Origin: Methanoregula sp. | GTDB lineage: Archaea; Halobacteriota; Methanomicrobia; Methanomicrobiales; Methanospirillaceae | Reading direction: 5' to 3' | Length of the DNA: 41,426 bases | Assembly: GCA_041645435.1 (NCBI GenBank) | Contig: JBAZQB010000011.1 | Span: forward strand, 1-41,426 | Part shown: piece by piece, positions 25,326 through 32,468 of the stretch | How positions within the stretch are numbered: the first letter of the stretch is position 1 | Layout: every line of letters begins with the position of its first letter | Program-made: the position numbers and the translations under genes | Notes under the pieces: generated by a model | Seen by the model: only the letters and a program-made list of their open reading frames with translations | Databases searched by the model: none | What the model was told of the DNA's origin: nothing

Positions 25326-27397
25326 TAACCACCCTGCCCGAACTGCTCACCCCCAAGACTCCCGCCTTGAGGCATCTGAGGACCTTGAGGGCCGCCCTGT
25401 CCTGGTCCACCCATCCCCATCAGCTTCGCATCAATCTCTTTCATAACCTTGAACGTCATCTCGGATTGCTGGACTTGGATTTCTTCCTTGACTTTCATCA
25501 CATCAGCCAGGGCCTTCTCCGCACGGGCTAGGTTGAGCTTACTCTGTGTCTCGGCCAACTGCATCTGTGCCAGGACCAACGGGTCAGGGCCTTGCGGCTG
25601 CTCCGCTTGGGGAAGGTCTTTTAACTCCTCTTCACTAAGTACCTGTCGGGGCACAATACCCTTGAGAATGCGTTGGGCGATATCTTGAGCATCGTGGAAG
25701 TCCATGGAGCGGACAAGTTTATCTGCAACGAACGGGGCCAACTCAGGAGCGACACGAATCAATTCCAACATATTGTTCCTGGACTCCTGACGCTGCGTGG
25801 AGGCACTTGGACCCAGAGTGACCACCACATCATACTTCCCTGAAGTAAAGTCATTCTCAATAATTTGTTGGCCATCTACCACGACCGGCTTATTAATCTC
25901 TATAGGAATACTCTCATTATCAGCACTCCGGGTCATAACAGAGCGGTTGGTGTCGTAAATCTTGGGAATCAGGTCTATAATGGTGCGATCCTCAAGTTCC
26001 AGCGCATATTGCAGGTTGTCCATGTAGATGTAGGTGCCGGTGTCGCTTTCACGCTTGCGCCCTTCTATGGCTACCCCTGAAACCTCATTGCTCTGGTTGC
26101 CAAGGCCGGCATCGAAGATACCAACGACATCCCGTAGGTTTTGCTTCTGCTCTGTTCTGAATGAAACCATAGCAGAGGACAGTTGGGGCGGGTCCACCCG
26201 CTGAGGGGGCGAAGGGAAAGTTGGGTCGGCATTGAACGGCAAATAAGCGAAGGTGCGTTTATGGGCCTGCCGCCACTTATTTTCAAACCCCTGGAACTGT
26301 TTAACGGTCCCAACATACGGAGTCTTGGGAGCCAGCGAAAAAGTCTCAACTTCACTGGAAATTGCGTAGTTGAATCCGCGTTGACTGTCGTGGGCATCCC
26401 GAATCAAGCTGCGCTTATAAACCTTCCCGTTGACGTTGACTGTCTCGCCCAAAACTTCGATCACCGGCCAGTATTTTGACGGCCAGACTTCTTTATCTTC
26501 CAGAATATCGAACCCGCACATGAGGTAACGAACGATCTCATAGGCGTTGACTTTCCTCTGTTTTTTGACGGTAAAGCCCTGCTCTTCTAATCTGGCCTTC
26601 TCGTCGGGATCGTCGGTGCTATTAACTTCCTCCATTCCATCATCCGTTGCCATCGACATCAGCCATAAAGTCTTTGGAGGCTTGTGCTCTTTTTTGAAAT
26701 ACTCTACTATGCGCACCCCATCTTCGTTGTACCATTCAAGCAGGCCGTCTCCCCACAACGTATCCGTAGTTGGCGTATGGTCCGGGTATTTGGCCTTGAA
26801 CGCATCTTTGCTGATCATGGTTTCAACGATGAGCCAATTGGCATCGAGCTTATCCCACTGGGTCGAGAGGGGGTCGAACTTAACGCCGAACTGGTTCGGG
26901 ATGGACGTTATCCGCACACATTGATCTGTGGTTTCGTCCGATTCATAGTCGGTTTTAATTCTCCAATACCCAAAACCTGACCTTACAGCCTGCCCAAAAG
27001 CATTGTCGTGGGCGGCGTCGGCCTTGCTAATATATTTGATTTCCCTTAGTTTGCTTTCTATCTTCTCGGCATTCGCTGGAGTTGCGGCCTGGTCGCTCGG
27101 AATGACTTTAGTGTTAGGCCGTGACTGCCGTTGGTCCCCGATCACCTGGCGGGTAAATACCGGCAGTTGGTTGACCACCAGGGAGGGGCGACCGTCCTCT
27201 TTCCGTTCATCTAAAACTTTCTGATCCCAGTGGCCTTCTCCTACCAGCAACTTAAGGTCTTCCAGGGCAGCAGTCGTGTTGTGATTCTCATAGGTCGTAT
27301 ACTGGTCGTAGTGCGCCCTCATCTCAGCCACGAGCGATTCTTTGGCTTCAAGGGCCTTCTTGGTTGCTTCCTGGTCTTTTTTGGTGGGTTTAGCCAA
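25325..27397 (-). CDS. Portal protein, P22 gp1 family
   Basis: A 690-aa protein similar in length to P22 gp1 (725 aa). Family signs include EDLKLLVGEGHWDQKV (with a preceding L/A), RQVIGDQRQSRPNTKVIPSD, GQAVRSGFGYWRIKTDYESD, FGVKFDPLSTQWDKLDANWL, then NEVSGVAIEGRKRESDTGTY. The C-terminus is Q-rich and glycine/proline-rich and may be flexible. It forms the dodecameric DNA channel at the head vertex. The start is TTG at 27397, as an in-frame TGA lies five codons upstream and no ATG exists between; GAGGG is nine bases before the TTG. Overlaps the small upstream gene by 8 bp. Confidence 0.9.
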   Translation of the reverse strand: MAKPTKKDQEATKKALEAKESLVAEMRAHYDQYTTYENHNTTAALEDLKLLVGEGHWDQKVLDERKEDGRPSLVVNQLPVFTRQVIGDQRQSRPNTKVIPSDQAATPANAEKIESKLREIKYISKADAAHDNAFGQAVRSGFGYWRIKTDYESDETTDQCVRITSIPNQFGVKFDPLSTQWDKLDANWLIVETMISKDAFKAKYPDHTPTTDTLWGDGLLEWYNEDGVRIVEYFKKEHKPPKTLWLMSMATDDGMEEVNSTDDPDEKARLEEQGFTVKKQRKVNAYEIVRYLMCGFDILEDKEVWPSKYWPVIEVLGETVNVNGKVYKRSLIRDAHDSQRGFNYAISSEVETFSLAPKTPYVGTVKQFQGFENKWRQAHKRTFAYLPFNADPTFPSPPQRVDPPQLSSAMVSFRTEQKQNLRDVVGIFDAGLGNQSNEVSGVAIEGRKRESDTGTYIYMDNLQYALELEDRTIIDLIPKIYDTNRSVMTRSADNESIPIEINKPVVVDGQQIIENDFTSGKYDVVVTLGPSASTQRQESRNNMLELIRVAPELAPFVADKLVRSMDFHDAQDIAQRILKGIVPRQVLSEEELKDLPQAEQPQGPDPLVLAQMQLAETQSKLNLARAEKALADVMKVKEEIQVQQSEMTFKVMKEIDAKLMGMGGPGQGGPQGPQMPQGGSLGGEQFGQGG

Positions 27398-27536
27398 GGT
27401 GTTTAGCCCTCATTAACGGAATAACCCCAAGATACTTAACAGTCCCATCCGGGTAATAGGCCAAAAAGCCGATGGTTTCACCACAATAGAGGGCGGGGAC
27501 CATCTTAATCAAAGTGGTTTTATTTAATTTTGGCAT
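27390..27536 (-). CDS. Small hypothetical protein, 48 aa
   Basis: An ATG frame overlapping the 3' end of the upstream gene by 13 bp and the portal TTG start by 8 bp. The product MPKLNKTTLIKMVPALYCGE continues IGFLAYYPDGTVKYLGVIPL, a beta-rich mini-domain. There is no own ribosome site, so translation would depend on coupling. It carries the GAGGG used by the portal start. Function unknown. Confidence 0.45.
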   Translation of the reverse strand: MPKLNKTTLIKMVPALYCGETIGFLAYYPDGTVKYLGVIPLMRAKHLG

Positions 27537-27772
27537 ATGTTAACGTATCGACCGCTACAATGAGCAGGGATAGGTAAAGGACGCAGGTCGTTAAAGTTCC
27601 ATCCCTTGTTTTCCATTGCATTTTTTAAAGCCTTAAGTGCCATTGGTCTATATTTTTCTACATCGGTATCGTTATCAAGCCTGACCGCCACATGCAAACG
27701 GTCTTTCCCATTAAATACATCATAACGAGCATAATAGTTACCATCGCCCTCTGGGTAATGTTTCCCTAACAT
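27524..27772 (-). CDS. Hypothetical protein, 82 aa
   Basis: From the ATG at 27772 the product begins MLGKHYPEGDGNYYARYDVF and has a mixed alpha/beta pattern with HVAVRLDNDTDVEKYRPMAL and a C-terminal WNFNDLRPLPIPAH. A TTG start six codons earlier is possible; GAGG lies between them. Its 5' end overlaps the tiny twin-arginine-like gene in another frame. No family recognised. Confidence 0.5.
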   Translation of the reverse strand: MLGKHYPEGDGNYYARYDVFNGKDRLHVAVRLDNDTDVEKYRPMALKALKNAMENKGWNFNDLRPLPIPAHCSGRYVNICQN

Positions 27773-27878
27773 AGTAATCTTTTGCCTCAAATGCTTCGAC
27801 CAACCTTAGCGGCGAGTGGTCTAATGCACAGGTCGCTATCCCTAAGACAACTATCTTTAGAAAGGTTCTGCGGTTCAT
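27738..27878 (-). CDS. 46-aa peptide with twin-arginine-type signal
   Basis: ATG overlaps the previous stop (ATGA). The sequence starts MNRRTFLKIVVLGIATCAL: RRTFLK plus a hydrophobic core is a Tat-signal consensus, but the reading frame ends only 27 residues later (...YYVRETLPRGRW). It may be a true small exported or membrane peptide, or the 5' part of a frame-disrupted gene continuing in the overlapping downstream frame. Coupled position in the operon supports translation. Confidence 0.45.
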   Translation of the reverse strand: MNRRTFLKIVVLGIATCALDHSPLRLVEAFEAKDYYVRETLPRGRW

Positions 27879-28009
27879 AGCATCCCCGCCACTATTGGGT
27901 ACACTACCCCTATAAACAACACGGCCCAACAAAATAGCCAAGTCTCCCATTTGTCAATGCCATCCTCTTTCCATGGCATAAATAAGAATCTTAAAAATTC
28001 GCACATCAT
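27875..28009 (-). CDS. Small membrane protein, 44 aa
   Basis: ATG at 28009 overlaps the stop of the 210-aa gene (ATGA) and its own TGA overlaps the next ATG, giving a chain of coupled genes. The product MMCEFLRFLFMPWKEDGIDK is followed by a hydrophobic helix (LFCWAVLFIGVVYPIVAGML, after a W-E-T-W). A single-span membrane peptide of unknown function. Confidence 0.5.
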   Translation of the reverse strand: MMCEFLRFLFMPWKEDGIDKWETWLFCWAVLFIGVVYPIVAGML

Positions 28010-28638
28010 AACATCCAGGCACCAGGGCTGTCACTGTAACTGATCGGTCCATGAGAGGTTATTACAGACTGATAGCCGTAAAGTTCCGCCAGGGCATACC
28101 CCAGGGCCGCAACCGCCGGAAAGTCCTCGGGAGCCCGGCTTAAATCCTCATTACTGGTCTGTGATAGATACCCGATCAAGGCTGAATCTCCCAAATGCAG
28201 CAAATTACGGTTGCCGCGGGCGCACTCTTTAATGAGCGTGTGGTAAAACATCAACCCCTGAGTGTCGGCGGCGTGAGGGGCCATGTCCAGGTAAAGGCGC
28301 TCTTTGTAGTCCTTGTCCCGCATTAGCTCGCCTAACAAATACATCGCTGGCTTATTACCCACATTGCCCACCCATGTTCTGACCTGGTACTCTTGGCGCA
28401 TATCCATGGCGATACGAACCAAATCGCCGATGTCGCCACTCTCATGTTCGGCTAACAGCCAGTAATGCCGGTGCCCCTGTGCATCCGGCTCCATGTCCAG
28501 GCCCATGACCGTCAGGAAGCCGGGCTTATCCTTGGCGGGCCAGGCGAGCCCGCCCACGACACGGCTGTAGACGCGGCCATGGTCGTCATCGATAAAACGT
28601 TCAGGCTCGTCAAGGTCAGCTTTGAGGTGCTTGATCAT
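28006..28638 (-). CDS. Terminase-linked protein, possible RNase H-like fold
   Basis: A 210-aa protein with FLTVMGLDMEPDA and HYWLLAEHESGDIGDLVRI, then VRTWVGNVGNKPAMYLLGEL, RLYLDMAPHA and HLGDSALIGYLSQTSNEDLS. The spacing of acidic residues after short beta strands (GLDME, LDM, GDS) is reminiscent of the RNase H-like nuclease fold of large terminases, and I have the impression that similar genes sit beside terL in other phages. TerL here already has its own nuclease motifs, so this would be extra. The fold is inference; no function is proven by the sequence. Confidence 0.5.
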   Translation of the reverse strand: MIKHLKADLDEPERFIDDDHGRVYSRVVGGLAWPAKDKPGFLTVMGLDMEPDAQGHRHYWLLAEHESGDIGDLVRIAMDMRQEYQVRTWVGNVGNKPAMYLLGELMRDKDYKERLYLDMAPHAADTQGLMFYHTLIKECARGNRNLLHLGDSALIGYLSQTSNEDLSRAPEDFPAVAALGYALAELYGYQSVITSHGPISYSDSPGAWML

Positions 28639-28801
28639 CCGACCTCTCCATAACCCCCTGCATCAACAACACCTTGATCCCATCCGCTAAAATGCTGGCA
28701 TAAAAAGCCATAGCCTCCGGGGTCTTTAATGGCGGGTGGTCCACCCCGATTTTGCCGTCCGGGTAGGCCGTGACGATTATGGTGACACCTTTATCCGGCA
28801 T
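28616..28801 (-). CDS. Small hypothetical protein, 61 aa
   Basis: ATG overlaps the preceding gene's end by 11 bp; its own 3' end overlaps the 210-aa gene by 23 bp. The protein, MPDKGVTIIVTAYPDGKIGV with DHPPLKTPEAMAFYASILAD, looks like a compact alpha/beta domain. No motifs recognised. Operon membership supports expression. Confidence 0.5.
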   Translation of the reverse strand: MPDKGVTIIVTAYPDGKIGVDHPPLKTPEAMAFYASILADGIKVLLMQGVMERSDDQAPQS

Positions 28802-29021
28802 TGAACACCTTTATTTCCTCATCATCGACTTGGGTTATCACCATAAAGCTGTTTCGGTTTATTATAATGGGGTACTTGCATTTAACACGGCTATAAACTT
28901 CGGTGACATCTGAAAGATTAATTTCCCGGTTATCATGATTGGTAAGCGTCCCTATAAAGGCGATTTCGTTTGAAATCCTGACATAATATTTTCGGCCTAT
29001 GATTAACGCTTGCTTTTTCAT
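28791..29021 (-). CDS. Small beta-rich hypothetical protein, 76 aa
   Basis: Begins MKKQALIIGRKYYVRISNEI and continues with a beta-barrel-like pattern (AFIGTLTNHDNREINLSDVT; YPIIINRNSFMVITQVDDEE), resembling small SH3-like phage proteins. No clear ribosome site. The start is 35 bp from the divergent moron gene. Function unknown. Confidence 0.5.
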   Translation of the reverse strand: MKKQALIIGRKYYVRISNEIAFIGTLTNHDNREINLSDVTEVYSRVKCKYPIIINRNSFMVITQVDDEEIKVFNAG

Positions 29022-29056
29022 TACAAAATGCCCATTATTGGTTAGGAGGCTCCACC

Positions 29057-29272
29057 ATGAAAATCATTCCCAATATGGGGTACGACTTCCATGACATTTT
29101 TTCGGACAATATTCCCATTGACCATGATCTTCGCCCCATAGGTCAGTTTCTCTCAGCAGTGCGAGCAGTGCACAGCGCACGCAATTCACATGATATTGAC
29201 TACTTAGGGGCTTCCCTGTTTCTAAAGGCCAGGTTAACCCAAATGTTGCAGTCTTACGGAGGCGAATGTTAA
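29057..29272 (+). CDS. Hypothetical protein, 71 aa, rightward moron gene 1
   Basis: Strong site AGGAGG seven bases before the ATG, on the strand opposite all neighbours. The protein (MKIIPNMGYDFHDIFSDNIP...) has no recognised domain; its C-terminal half is helical (ASLFLKARLTQMLQSYGGEC). Its stop codon shares a base with the next start (TAATG). No convincing promoter upstream; a weak TTGCTT-17-CATTAT lies in the divergent gene's 5' end. Confidence 0.6.
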   Translation: MKIIPNMGYDFHDIFSDNIPIDHDLRPIGQFLSAVRAVHSARNSHDIDYLGASLFLKARLTQMLQSYGGEC

Positions 29273-29568
29273 TGAAAACCTTAGTCATCATATCCCTGGT
29301 CCTCTGTCTCGCCGCTCCTGCCTTTGCCCAGGTCCAGCTTTACGCCCGGGATGGCACTTATCTGGGGAATGCCACCAACAATCCTTACGACCCCAACTCC
29401 GTCAATAACCCTTATGGGCGCTATGGCAGCCAATACTCGTCGGACTCCATCAACAACAAGTACGGCAAATATGGCTCGCCCTACTCCTCTCAGAGCCCCG
29501 ACAACATCTACTACAACGATGAGACCGGGATATCGCCCCCGCCCTTTGGGCCGGATGAAGATGATTAG
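29272..29568 (+). CDS. Exported protein with NPYGxYGSxYS repeats, moron gene 2
   Basis: Starts at ATG 29272, nine bases after GGAGG. An N-terminal signal peptide (MKTLVIISLVLCLAAPAFAQ, cleavage expected after AFA) is followed by a Y/N/G/S-rich region with repeats of NPYGRYGSQYSSDSINN and KYGKYGSPYSSQSPDN. This is a type of small secreted or envelope protein widespread in bacterial chromosomes; function unknown. In a phage it is best read as a host-derived moron that may alter the cell envelope. Its stop overlaps the terL stop on the other strand. Confidence 0.7.
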   Translation: MKTLVIISLVLCLAAPAFAQVQLYARDGTYLGNATNNPYDPNSVNNPYGRYGSQYSSDSINNKYGKYGSPYSSQSPDNIYYNDETGISPPPFGPDEDD

Positions 29569-30782
29569 TTAAAATCGCAGCCGTCATAGAAGCCGATATT
29601 CTGTCCTGCTCTGATGATAGGCTCTAAGGCGTACCTGATTCCATCCCAACAATGGTTGTGGGTGTCCACCACTTCGGGCAGGATATCGCCGGTTAGCCTA
29701 TCCACCTTGTAACTCCACAGCCTCGCTTCCTCAATGGTGTGGGTGCATCTGGGGTGGATAATGATTTTCTCAAAGGCCCGAAGGTATGCAATGCCGTCTT
29801 CAATAGATCCTTTCCACTTCTTCACCCCGATGATCTTCGGATACCCTTTGCGCTTGAGATAACTGATAGTCTCCGGCCTGGCACTGTCGGCCCGAGTTAC
29901 GTAATTCGCTGAATCAGGGATAATCTCAAACTTACTTGCCAAAGCGTCGATCTCCACTCCTAAACCCCAGAACTCGTGTTCGATATAGAGCTTATTTCGA
30001 TAGACCCAACACCGCACCAGGGTTGCCGGGTCAACCGCAAATCCCCAGTCAGCTCCCTGGTATGGTCCATCCCAGTCAAGTTCTGGCTCAAAATCCTGGA
30101 CAACGTATTTCTCTTTGAGAATTTGGGCATCAGTGCGTTTGCGACATTCCCCCTCCCAGATGTGCATATACGCATCCAGGTCAATGCCCCGCATGTAGTC
30201 TCGTTCTTTTTGGAGGACTTCTGGGAACCAGGGGTTATCCCGCCAGTTGATCTTTTGGACAACGGCATCGGGGTTTTGATCGATAATGAACATTTGGTAT
30301 GTAGGGTCAGACTCAAGATCGGGGTTAAACCCCACCCATATTTCTGAGTCAGGTTCGCGAATGGTAGGAATAAGCATTTCCCAAGATGCCTTACTAACCT
30401 TTTCGGCTTCTTCGACCCAACACTTTGTAATGCCCTCAGTCGATTTGATTTTGTGGGGATCTGACTTGAGGCCAGCAAAGACAAACTCTGAATCGTGGGG
30501 GCCTGTGATGCTCTGTTCCTTGATAGTAAACAAAGACGAGAGGCCCATGCGTTCAATCTGGTTCTTGAGGATGTAATGCACTGATTCTTTGATGGAGTTT
30601 TGGTATTCACGGGTACAAAGGACACGCTCTCTGCCATTTGTTGCACAGATGAGTAACCCACGGGCAAATTGCCATGACCGGCCACCACCCCGCCCACCAA
30701 AAGCAACCTTATATCGGCTGGGCCTGTAGAGGAACTGGAACTTACGGGGTGTAAGTATATCTGATTCCAGGTCATACGTCAT
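29565..30782 (-). CDS. terL: Terminase large subunit
   Basis: A 405-aa packaging ATPase/nuclease of the PBSX-like Terminase_3 type. N-terminal ATPase: P-loop GGRGGGRS (29-36; Arg replaces the usual Lys of GxGKS), Walker B-like KCWVEEAEKV with paired acids, and EIWVGFNPDLESD as motif III/coupling region. C-terminal nuclease: GADWGFAVDPATLVRCW, RADSARPETISYLKRKG and DTHNHCWDGIRYALEP supply the metal-binding aspartates. It pumps DNA into the prohead and cuts the concatemer. It overlaps terS by 11 bp and converges on the moron with overlapping stop codons. Confidence 0.9.
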   Translation of the reverse strand: MTYDLESDILTPRKFQFLYRPSRYKVAFGGRGGGRSWQFARGLLICATNGRERVLCTREYQNSIKESVHYILKNQIERMGLSSLFTIKEQSITGPHDSEFVFAGLKSDPHKIKSTEGITKCWVEEAEKVSKASWEMLIPTIREPDSEIWVGFNPDLESDPTYQMFIIDQNPDAVVQKINWRDNPWFPEVLQKERDYMRGIDLDAYMHIWEGECRKRTDAQILKEKYVVQDFEPELDWDGPYQGADWGFAVDPATLVRCWVYRNKLYIEHEFWGLGVEIDALASKFEIIPDSANYVTRADSARPETISYLKRKGYPKIIGVKKWKGSIEDGIAYLRAFEKIIIHPRCTHTIEEARLWSYKVDRLTGDILPEVVDTHNHCWDGIRYALEPIIRAGQNIGFYDGCDFN

Positions 30783-31143
30783 TTTCCGGGTCTACTGGGT
30801 CCACAAATATTACATTGAGTTTGACGCTCAGAGGCTTGCCGTCTGGACCTGAGAGTTCTTTCTTTTGAGTTGGCGGTGCAAATGCTTCCCTCGTCTCCGG
30901 GTGACGCTCAATAAAGTCTTTAGGAAACCTGTCAGCCATGCCCCTTAGCGGTGCCCCAAGAATCTCTAATTTCTTAATAGCCAGCTTTTGGTTAAAATCT
31001 TTTCTATTTTTCCAACCCTTGACGGTATTTTCATTTTCTCCCAAAGATTCAGCAATTAACCGAGAAGACAGCCCTAAAGCCATATTTTCAAGGATACGGT
31101 CTAAAACCTCTGGGTCTTCCGGTATTTTGCAAGGTCTTGCCAT
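30772..31143 (-). CDS. terS: Terminase small subunit
   Basis: A 123-aa protein with an N-terminal helix-turn-helix (MALGLSSRLIAESLGENE, followed by NTVKGWKNRKDF), then a helix and Pro-rich linker, ending in VIFVDPVDPENDV. HTH plus position directly before terL identifies it as the DNA-recognition subunit. The start is ATG in GAGAGAAATGG, a modest ribosome site. It is the first recognised gene after the promoter-terminator pair at 31.25-31.37 kb. Confidence 0.8.
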   Translation of the reverse strand: MARPCKIPEDPEVLDRILENMALGLSSRLIAESLGENENTVKGWKNRKDFNQKLAIKKLEILGAPLRGMADRFPKDFIERHPETREAFAPPTQKKELSGPDGKPLSVKLNVIFVDPVDPENDV

Positions 31144-31247
31144 TTCTCTCTAATTCCGCCCTTCTGTAAGCCCTGTGGCCTCAGTTCCAACCACTCCTGT
31201 TGAGATAGTTCATTTTGTTCAATCCAGATCGCCATTTCCTTGGTCTT

Positions 31248-31286
31248 AAAAAAGAGAAAGCCCCGCCAACTGAATGTCAGCGGGGC
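31248..31286 (-). terminator. Intrinsic terminator upstream of terS
   Basis: GCCCCGC (31280-31286) pairs with GCGGGGC (31260-31266), closed further by TGA/TCA, then TTTCTCTTTTTT on the minus strand. It lies about 50 nt after the predicted start of the promoter at 31342-31369 and before terS, so late genes need read-through. Confidence 0.8.
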
Positions 31287-31341
31287 CATCCGGTAATCGA
31301 CAAAACTGCGCCGGGCCGTCAAGTAACCCTAATGGTTCCTA

Positions 31342-31369
31342 CTAATACACGTTTTCATTTACTTGTCAA
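31342..31369 (-). promoter_or_regulatory. Probable late promoter, leftward
   Basis: Perfect TTGACA (31364-31369), 16-bp spacer, TATTAG (31342-31347) on the minus strand, just after the end of the 60-aa gene. Transcription would start near 31335. The only genes ahead are terS and the structural/lysis operon. Confidence 0.55.
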
Positions 31370-31541
31370 TTAATTTTTTCAATTTCTGCTTTATGTCGAT
31401 TTCAGGCTCACCGATACCGCCTTCCCTGAAGTCTATGTGAAATGAAAATCGTCCAGTCATGCGCCTCTGATGGCATGTCAGAATATCCAACTTAACCTGT
31501 TCCCAATAGGCGCTTAATTTTTCCTCAAAGGTACGGGTCAT
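31359..31541 (-). CDS. Small hypothetical protein, 60 aa
   Basis: Begins MTRTFEEKLSAYWEQVKLDI and ends IDIKQKLKKLIDK; basic-acidic helical ends with a central beta segment (GRFSFHIDFREGG). The ribosome site is weak (TTTGTAAAG). It is the last gene before the late promoter, whose -35 box overlaps its end. Last in order of the early operon, it is placed where antiterminators sit in lambda-like phages, but 60 aa is short for a Q protein. Function unknown. Confidence 0.45.
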   Translation of the reverse strand: MTRTFEEKLSAYWEQVKLDILTCHQRRMTGRFSFHIDFREGGIGEPEIDIKQKLKKLIDK

Positions 31542-31559
31542 CTTTACAAATTATCCCCT

Positions 31560-31621
31560 CAATGTCTAAATGGCATTGACATTGCAATTAATATAATTAC
31601 TCAAACGGTAATATATATTAC
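31560..31621. promoter_or_regulatory. Two dyads in the gap upstream of the 60-aa gene
   Basis: CAATGTC-N11-GACATTG (31560-31584) and a perfect 14-bp palindrome GTAATATATATTAC (31608-31621) lie in the A+T-rich 125-bp gap. They look like protein-binding sites or an A+T-rich promoter zone; no clear -35/-10 pair was found. Confidence 0.35.
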
Positions 31622-31666
31622 TGACTCTTGGCAGCATTTTTTAAGGTGAAGCCCCCACTTTATTCC

Positions 31667-31936
31667 TTAACTTATCGCTAAATCGCCATATGACCCGATA
31701 TGAATTTCCCGATGTTCTACCGGCACACACCTTTCTGTAGAAACCAGCCAGGCCACAAACTTTGTGTGAATGTCCCAATCATCACCCTTTAGTTGTAGTT
31801 TATTGAAAACATCAATAGCGTCCTGCATATCAAAATCTATGAGCGACACGATATATCCATTAATACCGTAATCGCTATACTCACCTTTGGTCAGAACAAT
31901 CACTTCGCCAGCAGATATTTCTGTGTTGGTATCCAT
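31667..31936 (-). CDS. Hypothetical protein, 89 aa
   Basis: ATG follows AAGGAGATTGAT, a strong site. The protein starts MDTNTEISAGEVIVLTKGEY and continues with an acidic alpha/beta pattern (SLIDFDMQDAIDVFNKLQLK, FVAWLVSTERCVPVEHREI). No recognised family. It is 25 bp downstream of the original (pre-insertion) stop of the IS-interrupted gene. Confidence 0.6.
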   Translation of the reverse strand: MDTNTEISAGEVIVLTKGEYSDYGINGYIVSLIDFDMQDAIDVFNKLQLKGDDWDIHTKFVAWLVSTERCVPVEHREIHIGSYGDLAIS

Positions 31937-31960
31937 ATCAATCTCCTTTACCCTTTCGGC

Positions 31961-32018
31961 TCAGAACCCCAACCAAGGAGGGCTGTGCTTCTGGAAATAA
32001 ATCTCCTGTCTGAGATGC
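31961..32018 (-). pseudogene. Severed 3' end of the IS-interrupted zinc-ribbon gene
   Basis: Removing the IS and one target copy joins 33576 to 32018 in frame. The old C-terminus after DFI then reads KHLRQEIYFQKHSPPWLGF and stops at 31961-31963, giving a 132-aa protein instead of the present 117. This shows the fragment was coding before the insertion. Confidence 0.75.
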
Positions 32019-32026
32019 TTAATAAA
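32019..32026. repeat. 8-bp target site duplication, left copy
   Basis: TTAATAAA directly before the left end of the IS; identical copy at 33576-33583. Eight base pairs is the usual duplication size for IS1595-family elements. Confidence 0.9.
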
Positions 32027-32049
32027 GGGAATTATATACTTGACTCCCT
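32027..32049 (+). repeat. Left terminal inverted repeat of the IS
   Basis: Pairs with 33553-33575; two mismatches in 23 positions (positions 13 and 16 of the repeat). The repeat is itself partly palindromic (GGGA...TCCC). Confidence 0.85.
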
Positions 32050-32084
32050 AATTTAAGTTTTTTTCGCATTTTCTCACTTTTCCC

Positions 32085-32113
32085 TTGACAAATGTTGTAC
32101 GCTGTCCTATATT
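32085..32113 (+). promoter_or_regulatory. Rightward sigma70 promoter inside the IS
   Basis: Perfect TTGACA (32085-32090), 17-bp spacer, TATATT (32108-32113), 30 bp before the first passenger gene, whose ribosome site is AAGGAGGA. It should drive both passenger genes and the transposase. Confidence 0.8.
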
Positions 32114-32143
32114 ATAATCATCAAACGAAGGAGGACAGACGAA

Positions 32144-32464
32144 ATGGAAACTAAAAGCTTTGGCGGAACCCCTTGGAAGGCAGAAATTAAACCCCTCACT
32201 GACCCTAACCATATCGTCATTTGGAATAATGAAGGCTATCCCATTGCAAGAGTGCAATGGCCAGATGACCCGGGATTTCAACAAATTGCCAACCTTATCA
32301 CCGCCGCCCCGGAACTTTCGGATACAGTAGAAGAATTTTTGATAATCATGGATGCTGGTTACGGTTTCCCTGATCGTGAAAAATTGGTGTCCCTGTATGC
32401 TAAAGCGAAAAAGGTTTATGCCAAAACCGATGGTTTTTACCGGCCAAGACCTGAGAAAAGGTAG
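32144..32464 (+). CDS. IS passenger protein, 106 aa, hypothetical
   Basis: Starts METKSFGGTPWKAEIKPLTD after a strong AAGGAGGA site. The middle section FQQIANLITAAPELSDTVEE resembles a segment common in small phage proteins (the ...LIxAAPEL... type). The C-terminus is basic and aromatic (KVYAKTDGFYRPRPEKR). First gene of the IS-internal operon. It is not needed for transposition in typical family members, so it is a passenger. Function unknown; it may have been captured from a phage. Confidence 0.65.
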   Translation: METKSFGGTPWKAEIKPLTDPNHIVIWNNEGYPIARVQWPDDPGFQQIANLITAAPELSDTVEEFLIIMDAGYGFPDREKLVSLYAKAKKVYAKTDGFYRPRPEKR

Positions 32465-32468
32465 AAGC

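Noticed and set aside
29960..30775. A 271-codon minus frame inside terL.
   Set aside because: Alternate-frame shadow of the large terminase, which has all its motifs in the other frame.
31101..31322. A 73-codon minus frame starting with TTG and overlapping terS.
   Set aside because: It reads through the terminator hairpin and its U-run. An inner ATG (MAIWIEQNE, 44 codons) has only a poorly spaced AAGGA, so I do not list it.
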